Positions 7,218 through 16,211 of a DNA stretch of 19,777 nucleotides are shown piece after piece. The position numbers and the translations under genes are program-made. This DNA is from Treponema sp. GTDB taxonomy: Bacteria; Spirochaetota; Spirochaetia; Treponematales; Breznakiellaceae. The stretch lies in contig WQRT01000027.1 in the NCBI GenBank assembly GCA_009786625.1, positions 1,359 through 21,135 of the forward strand. Reading direction: 5' to 3'. The notes under the pieces were generated by a model. The model saw only the letters and a list, made by a program, of their open reading frames with translations. It was not told where the DNA came from and did not search any database. Position 1 is the stretch's first letter; each line of letters opens with the position of its first letter.

Positions 7218-8666
7218 TTGGCTGGCATAATGAAAGCAAACATAACAAGATTCCTTCAAACACGGGATGAGCTTTCTTTTCGCAATATCAGAGGCGGGTT
7301 ACTGCCGGTTATACTGGTTTTCCCATTCTCCGTTATTGTAGGAAACCTGCGCTATTATGATCACAGTATCGCATTGGCAGGAATCAGCTCGTCCGAACTT
7401 ATGTTTTCTTTTCTGGGTCTTGGCTGGCTTGTTTTGGGTTTTATTCCGGAGAGGTTTATAATTCTTTCCCTTCGTTTAGCGGCATCCATTTCCGCTTTGC
7501 TCCTGCCGTTTTTATTTTTTATGCCAATGGGTTCGGAAAGACAGGTATTTTTTATGGCTTTTAAATTTTGCAACGGATTCAGCGCAGCCTGCGCTTTTTA
7601 TCTGTTCTGCTTTGCCTTAAATAACATTGAACGTCTCGCAGGCATGGCTATTATCCAGTTGTACTATGGTTTTTACTACACAGCATGGAATATATTTCCG
7701 GGCTTTCACACAGAAAGCAATATCTGGATCAGAATTATCGTGCTGGCAGTTTTTCTTGTTATTGTTTTCAGCGCAAGACTTTACGGGGACAGAACTAATG
7801 GCGCCAAACTGCAGCCTGTCTCCATTAATACTGACAGTGACGGCAAGGGATCAGGCGTTCCTTTTGTTATCGGTTTAGGCGTGGTTCATTACATGATAAT
7901 GTGCATGAGTAATTACATCGAATGGGCGGAAAACAGCGTTTCCAGTTCCGCATTTGGGCTGGGAACTGTTGTTTCAATTATCCTTGTCATAATTATCCAA
8001 CTGCTGCAGGGACGCAGCGCGTTATATTTATGGATTATGTTTTTAGCTTTTACCCTGTTCGGACTGGGCGCTCTTTTATTCAACTCGTCTTCAACGATCA
8101 TTTCAGGTTCTTTCGCCTACGGTCTCGGAGACAGCCTTGGTTATATTATCATCTGTTATATGTGCGCGGGCGCGATTAAACGCAGCAAATCGCTTCGAAT
8201 GTTTAAACTTTACTGTATTGTTTTTTTTATCCAGTATTTTATTATTTCCGGCATCTTTTCTGTTTACTTTAATTATTTCGATGAAGCCAACAGATTTCTG
8301 GCTTTCGGAGTTGTTCTGGTTCTGGTTACTTTATGTTTCTTATTTTTACCGTTCATTCAAAAGAGGTTATTTGATGCTGACTGGACGGACGGTCTATACC
8401 TCCGTGATATGGAAGAATACTCCCAGCCTCTTGCGGAAACAGAGGCGATCAACGTTAAAGATCGTCTGGAACTAACGCCCAGAGAGCAGGAAATCTTTAC
8501 TATGTTATTAAACGGCACTTCCCCAAAAGAAATCGCCTATGTTCTTAAGATCAGTTACGGTACAGTTCTTTATCATCAGCAGAATCTGTATCGTAAATTG
8601 AATATACACAGCATAGCGGAACTATTTGCCAGATACAAAGCCGGTACAAAAAAGGAGCCTAAATGA
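7218..8666 (+). CDS. 12-TM membrane protein with C-terminal LuxR-type HTH
   Basis: A 482-residue regulator. About twelve hydrophobic helices span residues 27-380, MFS-like in layout. A linker follows, then a LuxR/GerE helix-turn-helix at about 417-473, containing LTPREQEIFTMLLNG, SPKEIAYVLKIS and GTVLYHQQNLYRKLNI. There is no receiver domain, so the membrane part is the likely sensor and DNA would be bound while membrane-tethered. The TTG start at 7218 is preferred over ATG 7230 because GGGAG (7204-7208) is correctly spaced only from TTG. It lies 14 bp after the tandem-BOF gene and overlaps the adaptor gene by 4 nt (ATGA), so all are co-transcribed. Candidate targets are the dyads at 5751-5811 (inference). 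Confidence 0.85.
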   Translation: MAGIMKANITRFLQTRDELSFRNIRGGLLPVILVFPFSVIVGNLRYYDHSIALAGISSSELMFSFLGLGWLVLGFIPERFIILSLRLAASISALLLPFLFFMPMGSERQVFFMAFKFCNGFSAACAFYLFCFALNNIERLAGMAIIQLYYGFYYTAWNIFPGFHTESNIWIRIIVLAVFLVIVFSARLYGDRTNGAKLQPVSINTDSDGKGSGVPFVIGLGVVHYMIMCMSNYIEWAENSVSSSAFGLGTVVSIILVIIIQLLQGRSALYLWIMFLAFTLFGLGALLFNSSSTIISGSFAYGLGDSLGYIIICYMCAGAIKRSKSLRMFKLYCIVFFIQYFIISGIFSVYFNYFDEANRFLAFGVVLVLVTLCFLFLPFIQKRLFDADWTDGLYLRDMEEYSQPLAETEAINVKDRLELTPREQEIFTMLLNGTSPKEIAYVLKISYGTVLYHQQNLYRKLNIHSIAELFARYKAGTKKEPK

Positions 8667-9940
8667 AAAGCAGTTTTCGGAACAGGTGTCTATTTTTTCT
8701 GGCTATCAGTTTGTTCAGCGCCTGTACCGGAGGGAAAACAGGATCGGTTGCTTATGAATATACAACTATACGGCTGGGTACCCTTGAACGTACAGTTACA
8801 TCCAGCGGCACAATCAACCCGGTTGCTGTAGTCAAAGTGCTGCCCCGCATGAGCGGCAGGGTTGAAAAAGTTTTTGTCGATGACAATGATACTGTCAAAG
8901 CGGGGGATATTCTTGCGGAACTGAACACGGATGTACTCAGGCTCAAACGCGATCAACAGCTTGCCGCAGTCAGAAAAGTCAGAGCCAATTACGAATTACA
9001 GTTAATGACTTTCCGCAGTCAGGAGTCTCTCTTGGGAAGGAATTTAATTTCCGAATTTGAATACAGAACCGCTCAGACAGCATTGAAGAACCTTGCGGCT
9101 GATTTGGAAGTCGCCGAAGCGAATTTGAATGTCATCGAAACCGAAATAAATCAGTATGCCTATATTACTTCGCCGATTAACGGTATTGTGCTTGGACGCC
9201 ATATCAATATAGGCGATACGGTGGTTGATTCCTCCAGTAATAATTCGGCAGCCATTTTTACCATTGCGGAAAACCTCAGGGAAATGCAAATTGAAGCGGC
9301 AGTAGGCGAACTTGATGTTGTTGCCATACAAAGGGGACAGACTGTACGCTTTACTCTTGAAAGCCTACCGGGACGCAGATTTACAGGAAAAGTTGAAAAT
9401 ATAAGAATGATACCTGTAGTGTCAAACAATGTAGTTACCTACACCGTGTTTATCGCTGTTGAAAATCATGACGGCGTATTGTTTCCCGGAATGACATGCG
9501 CTGTAAATTTTGTCGTACAGCAAAGTGAAAATACTCTGGTTGTTGCCAATGCCGCGCTGCGCTATCAGCCTTCAAACCTTAGCTCGGAACAAATTGAAGA
9601 AATGGAATTTATTGCAAGCCTTGCGAATATGAACATAGACCAGCAGCAAACCGCAATAGAAGCGCGTGTACAGGCTCTGGCGGCAAAAGACTCTTCTCAA
9701 AATTCAAATTCCGGTTTAGTAAGCCTCCTGACAGGCGCACAGTCAAGACCGGCTCCAAGACCGACATCAGGCGGGGGGACCCGCGCCGCCGTTGTTATGC
9801 GAAATATCTGGTATATGAACAATGACGGCAAACTTGAAGTAATGCAGGTTCAGACAGGCATCAGCACAAGCACATTAACCGAAGTCATTTCACAGGAAAA
9901 ACTTGAAGGCAAGCAAGTGATTCTACGGGAAAAGCTTTAA
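8663..9940 (+). CDS. MacA/HlyD-family periplasmic adaptor lipoprotein
   Basis: A 425-residue membrane fusion protein. The N-terminus has a lipobox (LFSAC, Cys21), so it is probably lipid-anchored in the periplasm. A biotinyl-lipoyl-like half (VLPRMSGRVEKVFVDDNDTVKAGD, 59-82), a short coiled-coil hairpin (about 90-165), the second lipoyl half (ITSPINGIVLGRHINIGDTV, 168-187) and a beta-barrel domain (about 205-290) follow in order. An unusual Gln/Ser/Pro/Gly-rich segment of about 75 residues (302-378) separates the barrel from the membrane-proximal strands. The gene starts within the LuxR gene stop (ATGA) with GGAG upstream, and is followed 9 bp later by the permease, its expected partner. Confidence 0.88.
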   Translation: MKSSFRNRCLFFLAISLFSACTGGKTGSVAYEYTTIRLGTLERTVTSSGTINPVAVVKVLPRMSGRVEKVFVDDNDTVKAGDILAELNTDVLRLKRDQQLAAVRKVRANYELQLMTFRSQESLLGRNLISEFEYRTAQTALKNLAADLEVAEANLNVIETEINQYAYITSPINGIVLGRHINIGDTVVDSSSNNSAAIFTIAENLREMQIEAAVGELDVVAIQRGQTVRFTLESLPGRRFTGKVENIRMIPVVSNNVVTYTVFIAVENHDGVLFPGMTCAVNFVVQQSENTLVVANAALRYQPSNLSSEQIEEMEFIASLANMNIDQQQTAIEARVQALAAKDSSQNSNSGLVSLLTGAQSRPAPRPTSGGGTRAAVVMRNIWYMNNDGKLEVMQVQTGISTSTLTEVISQEKLEGKQVILREKL

Positions 9941-9949
9941 GGATTTAAA

Positions 9950-11167
9950 ATGGGGTTTTTCCTGCTTTTGTACAGCTGCTTTCGCTCAATCCTTCGCAAC
10001 CGTATGCGCAGCCTTTTGACTTCATTGGGCATCATTATCGGAGTAGGTTCAGTAATCGTCATGGTCGCAATGGGCGAAGGTTCACAGCGCGCCATTGAGG
10101 AACGGATCAGCGCCATGGGAACCAACTTGCTGCAGATCAGCCATAGACCGCCGCCCCGCCATATACAGACAACATACACGCGCAGAAGCGCTTTCAGCAA
10201 AGAGGATCTTGAAAAACTAAAAGACGAATCGGTTTTTGCATCGGCAATTTCCGGCATTGTTCAAAACAACAACGCCAATGTCATAGGCGGAAACGGCAGC
10301 GTTCAGGTCAGACTTCAGGGGGTAGAACCGGATTTTCTGATTGCGCGCAACTGGAATGTAAATTCCGGGTATTTCTTTGGAGAGGAAGATTTATCCCTCC
10401 GTAACACTGTAGCGGTTCTGGGACGCACCACAGCCAAAAATCTTTTCGGCGATGCGGAAAGAGCCCTGAACCAGCAGATACGAATCGGGACTGTTTATTT
10501 TACCGTTATTGGTCTTTTGGAAAACAAGGGCGCTGACATAGACGGAAGGGATCAGGATGATGTTGTCATAGTCCCGATGGATACCGTAATGACACGCCTT
10601 AATAATACCCCTTATGTAAACCAGATTGTGATAAGCGTTATAAGCAGTGAATATATGGAAGCGGCGCAAAGGGAAATAACATTGCTTCTTCGCGAGTCCC
10701 GCAGCATCCCCGATGGAATAAATTCCGATTTTGCCGTAACAAACCAGAGCGACACCATCAACATGGCATCAGAAACATCAAGGATTCTTACAGGGCTATT
10801 AACCGCAATCGCCGCTATTTCGCTTTTGGTGGGCGGTATCGGTATAATGAATATAATGCTGGTTTCTGTTACAGAACGCACCCGCGAGATTGGAATCAGA
10901 ATGGCAGTGGGCGCCCGCAAACAGGACATACTCTTTCAATTCCTGACAGAATCGGTGATTTTAAGCCTCATGGGCGGAGTCCTCGGAATCGGGATGGCTT
11001 TTATTGCATGCCGGGTATTATCAACAATCGGGGTTCCCACGGCAATCAATCCGTTAGTTGTCGCTGTTTCAGCTCTGTTCGCCGCTCTTGTGGGGATAAT
11101 ATTCGGCTATTATCCGGCGCTTAAAGCGGCAAAGCTGTATCCAATTGAAGCGTTAAGATACGAATAA
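9950..11167 (+). CDS. MacB-type ABC transporter permease (FtsX family)
   Basis: A 405-residue permease with one N-terminal TM helix (about 20-41, LLTSLGIIIGVGSVIVMVA), a large MacB-like periplasmic domain, and three C-terminal FtsX-type TM helices starting near residue 280. VTERTREIGIRMAVGARKQDIL, the coupling segment that contacts the ATPase, is intact. Known relatives use the MacB mechanotransmission scheme for efflux of toxins or peptides, or for lipoprotein release. The ribosome binding site AAGGA overlaps the adaptor stop. The usual ATP-binding subunit gene is not present between or beside the adaptor and permease, and the protein itself has no Walker motifs, so the ATPase must be supplied from elsewhere. 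Confidence 0.9.
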   Translation: MGFFLLLYSCFRSILRNRMRSLLTSLGIIIGVGSVIVMVAMGEGSQRAIEERISAMGTNLLQISHRPPPRHIQTTYTRRSAFSKEDLEKLKDESVFASAISGIVQNNNANVIGGNGSVQVRLQGVEPDFLIARNWNVNSGYFFGEEDLSLRNTVAVLGRTTAKNLFGDAERALNQQIRIGTVYFTVIGLLENKGADIDGRDQDDVVIVPMDTVMTRLNNTPYVNQIVISVISSEYMEAAQREITLLLRESRSIPDGINSDFAVTNQSDTINMASETSRILTGLLTAIAAISLLVGGIGIMNIMLVSVTERTREIGIRMAVGARKQDILFQFLTESVILSLMGGVLGIGMAFIACRVLSTIGVPTAINPLVVAVSALFAALVGIIFGYYPALKAAKLYPIEALRYE

Positions 11168-11213
11168 AACAATTCTTCAGGTTTTTCATTTTTAATACAA
11201 AAACGTTTTTTTC

Positions 11214-11242
11214 TTGACCCTATAGCCTTTTTTTAGTATTTT
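11214..11242 (+). promoter_or_regulatory. Promoter of the grpE-dnaK-dnaJ operon
   Basis: TTGACC (11214-11219), a 17-bp spacer and TATTTT (11237-11242) lie in the 135-bp gap after the permease gene. I see no CIRCE inverted repeat and no hrcA gene here, so heat control, if any, is not of the usual HrcA form at this site. Confidence 0.5.
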
Positions 11243-11302
11243 ATTAATATAGAGGAATCTCAAAATTAAAACCGTTTTTGGCGGGATAATCAGGAAAAAG
11301 TA

Positions 11303-11905
11303 ATGTCAAAAAAAGAAACAGCTCAGGTCAATGAAAATCAAGCTGAAAACACGGAAGATATCCAGCAGCCTGGAGATAATCCTGAGAGCGAAGAAGCGGC
11401 TACAGAGCTTACATCGGAAAGTTCCGCAGAACTTTCCGCAGAAGAAAAAATCGCAGAACTGGAAACCCAGTTGGCGGAAACGCGCGATCAGCTGCTGCGA
11501 AAAGCCGCAGATTTCGAGAATTTCCGTAAACGGATGAATCAGGATAAACAAAGCGCAATTGAATACGCCAATCAAAGCCTTCTTTTGGATATAATCCCCA
11601 TAATTGATGACTTTGAACGGGCAATTACCGCAGGAGAAACATCAGCAGATATTACCTCCTTTTTGGACGGAATAAAAATGATAGAAAAGCGGTTTACCGC
11701 CCAGCTTGAAAGCAAATGGGGGCTTAAACGTTTTAACTCCGCCGGAGAAATATTTGATCCTAATCTGCACGAAGCTCTGATGATGGAAAAATCCCCGGAT
11801 GTAACAGAAGCGACTGTTCAGGAGGATTTTTCTAAAGGTTATTACCTAAAAGACAGGGTGATAAGAGCTGCCAAAGTAAAGGTATTAATGCCTGAAGAAA
11901 AGTAA
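11303..11905 (+). CDS. grpE: Nucleotide exchange factor GrpE
   Basis: A 200-residue GrpE, the co-chaperone that releases ADP from DnaK. The first 50 or so residues are acidic and disordered (ESEEAATELTSESS). A coiled coil follows (ELETQLAETRDQLLRKAADFENFRKRM), then the family segment LLLDIIPIIDDFERAI and the C-terminal beta domain with FDPNLHEALMM and GYYLKDRVIRAAKVKV. The start is ATG 11303, preceded by a GGAAAAAG-type site. It is the first gene of the chaperone operon. Size and motifs are normal for the family. Confidence 0.96.
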   Translation: MSKKETAQVNENQAENTEDIQQPGDNPESEEAATELTSESSAELSAEEKIAELETQLAETRDQLLRKAADFENFRKRMNQDKQSAIEYANQSLLLDIIPIIDDFERAITAGETSADITSFLDGIKMIEKRFTAQLESKWGLKRFNSAGEIFDPNLHEALMMEKSPDVTEATVQEDFSKGYYLKDRVIRAAKVKVLMPEEK

Positions 11906-11932
11906 TATCTTTTCTGTCAGAGGCAAATTTTA

Positions 11933-12007
11933 TATAATCAGTAAGGAAGGATTTATCATTAACACGAAGTGTTAATGTTCGATTAAAACCAGCGGCGATT
12001 ACGCCGC
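11933..12007 (+). promoter_or_regulatory. Internal -10 and double-hairpin leader before dnaK
   Basis: The 119-bp grpE-dnaK gap contains a perfect TATAAT (11933-11938) with a weak -35 region. Two perfect hairpins follow: CATTAACAC/GTGTTAATG with a 3-nt loop (11957-11977) and GCGGCG/CGCCGC with a 4-nt loop (11992-12007). The second ends 6 nt before the GGAG ribosome binding site at 12014-12017. This could stabilise or process the dnaK-dnaJ message or tune its translation. Confidence 0.5.
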
Positions 12008-12024
12008 ATAAACAGGAGTTTAAA

Positions 12025-13983
12025 ATGGGAAAGATAATTGGTATTGACTTGGGAACAACAAATTCATGCGTCTCTGTTCTTGAAGGCGGGGAACCGATCG
12101 TTATTCAGAGTTCCGAGGGCGGGCGCACAACGCCGTCTATTGTTGGCTTTACAAGCAAAGGCGAACGGATTGTAGGAGCTCCTGCAAAAAACCAGATGAT
12201 CACAAATCCGGAAAACACCGTTTTTTCAATGAAACGGTTTATGGGACGCCGTTATTCGGAAGTCGCCAATGAAATGAAACTTGTACCATACCGAATAACA
12301 GAACAGGGCGATGACGTGCGTGTGGATATCGACGGAAAAAAATATTCACCGCAGGAAATATCAGCTTTTGTTTTGCAGAAAATGAAACAAACTGCCGAGG
12401 ACTATCTGGGCGAAGCTGTCACTGAAGCTGTTATCACAGTTCCCGCATATTTTAACGATGCGCAGCGTCAGGCAACCAAAGATGCAGGAAAAATCGCAGG
12501 TCTTGATGTAAAAAGAATTATCAATGAGCCGACAGCCGCCTCGCTTGCCTTTGGTTTTAACAAAGATTCCAAAAAAGATAAAATTATCGCCGTTTACGAT
12601 CTTGGCGGCGGCACTTTTGACGTTTCCATTCTGGAACTGGGAGACGGCGTTTTTGAAGTAAAAGCCACAAACGGCGATACCCACCTTGGCGGCGATGATT
12701 TTGACCGCCGTGTCATGGAATGGCTTATCGCCGAGTTTAAAAAAGACTCAGGCATTGACCTCGGTCAGGATCGCATGGCTCTCCAGCGTCTGCGGGAAGC
12801 AGCGGAAAAGGCAAAAATCGAGTTATCCTCAATGCAGACCACAGAAATCAATCTGCCTTTTATCACCGCCGACCAGAGCGGTCCCAAACACCTGCAAAAA
12901 TCCCTGACAAGAGCAAAATTTGAGCAAATGGTAGAAGATTTGCTTGAACGTTCAAAGGAACCGTGTAAAAAAGCGCTTGCAGATGCCGGCTTAAACGCAG
13001 ATCAAATTGACGAGGTTATTCTTGTCGGCGGTTCTACCCGCATTCCGGCGGTTCAGCAGATTGTCAAAGACCTGTTTAAAAAAGAACCCAACAGGGGCGT
13101 TAACCCCGATGAAGCTGTCGCGGTAGGAGCGGCAATTCAGGGCGGTATCCTCGGCGGCGATGTAAAAGACGTGCTTTTATTGGATGTAACACCCCTTTCG
13201 CTCGGCATAGAAACGCTCGGCGGAGTAATGACAAAGCTCATTACCCGTAATACAACCATACCAACCCGAAAAAGCCAGATTTTCTCAACCGCCGCAGACG
13301 GTCAAACCGCAGTTTCCATTCAGGTTTTGCAGGGCGAACGCGAAATGGCAAACCAGAACCGCGTTCTTGGTCGCTTCGATCTTGTCGGCATTCCTCCCGC
13401 TCCGCGCGGAGTTCCGCAGATTGAAGTTACTTTTGACATCGACGCAAACGGCATTGTCCATGTCAGCGCAAAAGACCTTGGCACAGGCAAAGAACAAAAA
13501 ATCCGCATAGAAAGCTCAAGCGGGTTAAGCGACAACGAAATTGACCGCATGGTGAAAGAAGCGGAACTCCACGCTGAAGAAGACAAAAAGGAACGAGAAA
13601 AGGCTGAAGTGCGCAATGAAGCCGACTCGATGATTTACAGCACAGAGAAGAATATCAAAGACCTGGGCGACAAGGTAAACGCGGAAGACAAATCAAAAAC
13701 CGAAGAAGCCATTGCCGAATTGCGCAAAGCTCTGGAAAGCGGCGACATTCAGTCCATCAAAGATAAAACGGAAGCCTTAAAACAGGTGTCTTACAAAATT
13801 GCCGAAGAAATTTATAAACAACAGGCGGCATCAGGGCAGGCTGGCGCTCAGGGAGCAGGTCAGGGCGGTTTCAACCCGGACATGGGCGGACAGGGATTTG
13901 ATCCCAACATGGGCGCTAACCAGGGCGGCAGTAATACAAAAAGCGCGGAAGACGCAGATTACGAAGTGGTAGACGATAAATAA
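12025..13983 (+). CDS. dnaK: Molecular chaperone DnaK (Hsp70)
   Basis: A 652-residue ATP-dependent Hsp70. The nucleotide-binding domain starts with [20 protein letters not shown] and carries [19 protein letters not shown] and [14 protein letters not shown]. The interdomain linker [19 protein letters not shown] leads into the substrate-binding domain. The C-terminus is a Gly/Gln/Asn-rich tail with two related GF(N/D)P-type repeats before the terminal EVVDDK. GGAG lies 7 nt before ATG. The stop overlaps the dnaJ start by one base (TAATG), indicating coupling. Together with GrpE and DnaJ it forms the cytosolic folding machine. Confidence 0.98.
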   Translation: MGKIIGIDLGTTNSCVSVLEGGEPIVIQSSEGGRTTPSIVGFTSKGERIVGAPAKNQMITNPENTVFSMKRFMGRRYSEVANEMKLVPYRITEQGDDVRVDIDGKKYSPQEISAFVLQKMKQTAEDYLGEAVTEAVITVPAYFNDAQRQATKDAGKIAGLDVKRIINEPTAASLAFGFNKDSKKDKIIAVYDLGGGTFDVSILELGDGVFEVKATNGDTHLGGDDFDRRVMEWLIAEFKKDSGIDLGQDRMALQRLREAAEKAKIELSSMQTTEINLPFITADQSGPKHLQKSLTRAKFEQMVEDLLERSKEPCKKALADAGLNADQIDEVILVGGSTRIPAVQQIVKDLFKKEPNRGVNPDEAVAVGAAIQGGILGGDVKDVLLLDVTPLSLGIETLGGVMTKLITRNTTIPTRKSQIFSTAADGQTAVSIQVLQGEREMANQNRVLGRFDLVGIPPAPRGVPQIEVTFDIDANGIVHVSAKDLGTGKEQKIRIESSSGLSDNEIDRMVKEAELHAEEDKKEREKAEVRNEADSMIYSTEKNIKDLGDKVNAEDKSKTEEAIAELRKALESGDIQSIKDKTEALKQVSYKIAEEIYKQQAASGQAGAQGAGQGGFNPDMGGQGFDPNMGANQGGSNTKSAEDADYEVVDDK

Positions 13984-15101
13984 TGGCAAAACGCGATTAT
14001 TACGAAGTCCTCGGAGTACAAAAAAACGCCTCGAAGGATGATATTAAAAAGGCGTACCGCAAACTTGCCATTCAGTTTCATCCCGATAAAAATCCCGGCG
14101 ACAAACAATCCGAGGAAAAATTTAAGGAAGCGACTGAGGCTTACGAAATTCTCGCAGATGACCAGAAAAAGGCGGCTTATGATCAATTCGGCTTTGCCGG
14201 AGTTGAAGGCATGGCAGGGCAAGGCGATTATTCAAGCGTGTTCCGGGGCTTTGAAGACATCTTCGGCGACAGCGGTTTTGGAAGCATATTTGAAAACTTT
14301 TTCGGCGGCGGCTTCCGCAGAGGATCTTCAAGCGGCGTAAGACAGGGAGCCAACCTCCGCTACGATATCGAGATTCCGTTTAAAGACGCGGTTTTCGGCA
14401 CAAAAGTGGAAATTCAATTTTCACATAACGAATCATGCACAACCTGCAAAGGGTCCGGCACGGCGGACGGTTCAGGCAAGAAAACCTGCCCTACCTGCCG
14501 CGGATCGGGACAGGTAAGACACAGCCAGGGATTTTTCTCGGTAGCCACAACCTGCCACCAGTGTCACGGCGAGGGTTCAATAGTTGAAAAACCATGTAAT
14601 GACTGCAGCGGTTCCGGAACCCAGAAAAAACGGCAGAAAATAATGGTTACCATTCCGGCAGGCGTGGAAAACGGCAAGCGTGTTGTAATTCCCAGACAGG
14701 GAGACGCAGGTCCTAACGGCGGTCAGGCGGGCGATTTATACGTTTTTATCAGAATAAAACCCCACGAATACTTTGAGCGTCAAAGTTATGACCTTTACTG
14801 CGCCGTTCCAATTTCCATAAGCCAGGCAGCTCTCGGCGCTGATATTCATGTAACAACACTGGATAATAAAACAATCAAAGTTAAAGTGCCCGCCGGTATC
14901 CAAAACGGAAAAATGCTCCGTATCCGTGATGAAGGAGTTCCATCCGGCAGCCAGCGCGGCAGTCTTTACATCAAGCTGATTGTACAGATTCCGGAAAAGC
15001 TTTCCCGCCGAGGAAAAGAGCTTCTTGAAGAACTCGCCAAATCTGAAGGGCAGAACAACAGTCCCAAACCAATCGCGCTTTCTCAGCTTTCGGATGTGTA
15101 G
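13983..15101 (+). CDS. dnaJ: Co-chaperone DnaJ (Hsp40)
   Basis: A 372-residue type I J-protein that stimulates DnaK ATPase and delivers substrates. The J domain occupies about 4-70 with HPD at 33-35. A Gly/Phe-rich region follows (about 75-120). Four zinc-binding CxxCxGxG repeats lie at 152-159, 169-176, 191-198 and 205-212, and then the two C-terminal substrate-binding domains. All key residues are present. It is the last gene of the operon. The sequence turns AT-rich and cassette-like immediately after its stop, with only 26 bp to a convergent gene and no obvious terminator hairpin. Confidence 0.98.
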   Translation: MAKRDYYEVLGVQKNASKDDIKKAYRKLAIQFHPDKNPGDKQSEEKFKEATEAYEILADDQKKAAYDQFGFAGVEGMAGQGDYSSVFRGFEDIFGDSGFGSIFENFFGGGFRRGSSSGVRQGANLRYDIEIPFKDAVFGTKVEIQFSHNESCTTCKGSGTADGSGKKTCPTCRGSGQVRHSQGFFSVATTCHQCHGEGSIVEKPCNDCSGSGTQKKRQKIMVTIPAGVENGKRVVIPRQGDAGPNGGQAGDLYVFIRIKPHEYFERQSYDLYCAVPISISQAALGADIHVTTLDNKTIKVKVPAGIQNGKMLRIRDEGVPSGSQRGSLYIKLIVQIPEKLSRRGKELLEELAKSEGQNNSPKPIALSQLSDV

Positions 15102-15127
15102 TTTATTTTAAAGATTATATTTCAGAA

Positions 15128-15577
15128 TTATTTTATTCCATTTAATTTTGTTATAAATTCTTCTGTTTTTTCCATACTGAATAACAGGATGAAATCTTTT
15201 GTCGGCATTAATAAAACATTTTCTTTGTCAGTTAAAAACGCCAATGCTTTTTGACCTTTATTTAATCTCATCCATCCTGACAGGAAATTAGGTAAGCCAA
15301 TACCATTTGTTCTTATACTTACATTAAAATCATTATTTTGTTTTAAATTTATTGTTTGAACTTCATTTAATAAAACATCATTTATGGGTATTTTTCTTCC
15401 ATAAAGAAAAGATTTTATAACAATATCTTTCTCATTTATTGAAATACTTGTATTTTTTATTGCAAATATTATTCCAATAAATAATCCTAATAAAACCAGT
15501 ATTATTAATAAAACAGGTATAATACTTAAAATACTTTTGGGTTGAGTTATTGTTTCAAAAAATATCACGTTTTCCAT
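15128..15577 (-). CDS. Membrane-anchored bacterial PH-like domain protein (hypothetical)
   Basis: A 149-residue protein starting at ATG 15577, selected because GGAG lies 7 nt upstream; an upstream TTG (15592) overlaps that site. A strong hydrophobic stretch (about residues 15-40) provides one or two membrane helices. The remainder is beta-rich with NTSISINEKDIVIKSFLYG and ends LAFLTDKENVLLMPTKDFI plus a helix, resembling bacterial PH-domain proteins of unknown function. The role is not known. It converges on dnaJ and is the leftmost unit of the array, with its own promoter at 15606-15634 and no recognisable attC after its stop, so it may be fixed in place. Confidence 0.65.
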   Translation of the reverse strand: MENVIFFETITQPKSILSIIPVLLIILVLLGLFIGIIFAIKNTSISINEKDIVIKSFLYGRKIPINDVLLNEVQTINLKQNNDFNVSIRTNGIGLPNFLSGWMRLNKGQKALAFLTDKENVLLMPTKDFILLFSMEKTEEFITKLNGIK

Positions 15578-15605
15578 TTTATTCTCCAACAATTTATATG
15601 CCTAT

Positions 15606-15634
15606 ATTTTACATTAAAACTGAAATTTGATCAA
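15606..15634 (-). promoter_or_regulatory. Cassette-borne promoter for the PH-like gene
   Basis: Minus-strand TTGATC (15629-15634), 17-bp spacer, TAAAAT (15606-15611). The -35 is 4/6 and the -10 is 5/6 to consensus; initiation would fall near 15600, about 20 nt before the gene's start codon. Confidence 0.5.
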
Positions 15635-15660
15635 GGTTTTTTATATATTACAAAGGATGT

Positions 15661-15767
15661 TCCAGTGTCTAGCGCACACCCGACTGTGTTTTCGTGTAAC
15701 CCGAAGCCGCACGAACGGTGCGGTATCCTGTTCGGAAGAGGACAGGCGCAATTACCGTATGTTAGGC
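15661..15767 (-). repeat. Degenerate attC-like site
   Basis: The right end has a clean core GTTAGGC (15761-15767) and the arm GGCGCA (15745-15750). The centre folds as CCGAA/TTCGG enclosing GCCGCAC/GTGCGGT with a short loop. At the left end the minus-strand core would be GCTAGAC instead of GTTAGAC, and the matching L arm is poor, so one recombination half looks damaged. The rest of the 15593-15824 gap holds the PH promoter and AT-rich spacer. Confidence 0.5.
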
Positions 15768-15824
15768 GCAAATTTTGTAGATTATTATTTTTAAAATAAA
15801 AAAAATATTATTTAAATATGGAAA

Positions 15825-16169
15825 TTAATTTTCTTTACAATTTTTAAATTCATTTGCAATAGCTTGTTTTATAGTAATATTTATTAATTGCTCTATATTG
15901 TTAAGAATAGATTGCTCTAAATGTAATAATGCACCTTCTGGTGTAGTGGAAACATCAAAAAGTTTATATGTCTCTATTTTTAGAGCTTGAGCAATACGAT
16001 CAAGCATTTCTGGTGTTGGAAATTTCTTGGACACCTCAACCATAGCTAAATAATGCGCTGAAATTCCTGCCTTTTCAGCCAATTTTTCTTGAGTAAAGCC
16101 GCATTTTTTTCGATTTTCCTTCAAATTGTGCGCCAGAATATCCCTAATATTTAGCATTTTCTTTGGCAT
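15825..16169 (-). CDS. XRE (Cro/C1-type) transcriptional regulator
   Basis: A 114-residue DNA-binding protein. The helix-turn-helix spans about residues 12-66: LKENRKKCGFTQEKLAEKAG, then ISAHYLAMVEVSKKFPTPEML, DRIAQALKIETYKLF. The C-terminal 40 residues form a predicted amphipathic helix (LEQSILNNIEQLINITIKQA) that may mediate dimerisation. The start is ATG 16167-16169 with AGGGG upstream. It diverges from the 16212/16426 gene pair across 42 bp, a layout typical of a regulator controlling its neighbours and itself. It is in the prevailing orientation of the array, while its partners are not. Confidence 0.85.
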   Translation of the reverse strand: MPKKMLNIRDILAHNLKENRKKCGFTQEKLAEKAGISAHYLAMVEVSKKFPTPEMLDRIAQALKIETYKLFDVSTTPEGALLHLEQSILNNIEQLINITIKQAIANEFKNCKEN

Positions 16170-16211
16170 ATATGCCCCTAAAGCAATAATAAGTGTTTTT
16201 TAGGAGGTGTT

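Noticed and set aside
9772..9781. G-tract in the adaptor gene (and near 6732) as a phase-variable switch
   Set aside because: Each run is only about six bases, the frames are intact and there is no sign of contingency-locus context.
11906..12024. CIRCE/HrcA operator before dnaK
   Set aside because: The dyad CATTAACAC-GAA-GTGTTAATG has neither the TTAGCACTC arm nor the 9-bp spacer of CIRCE, and no hrcA is present.
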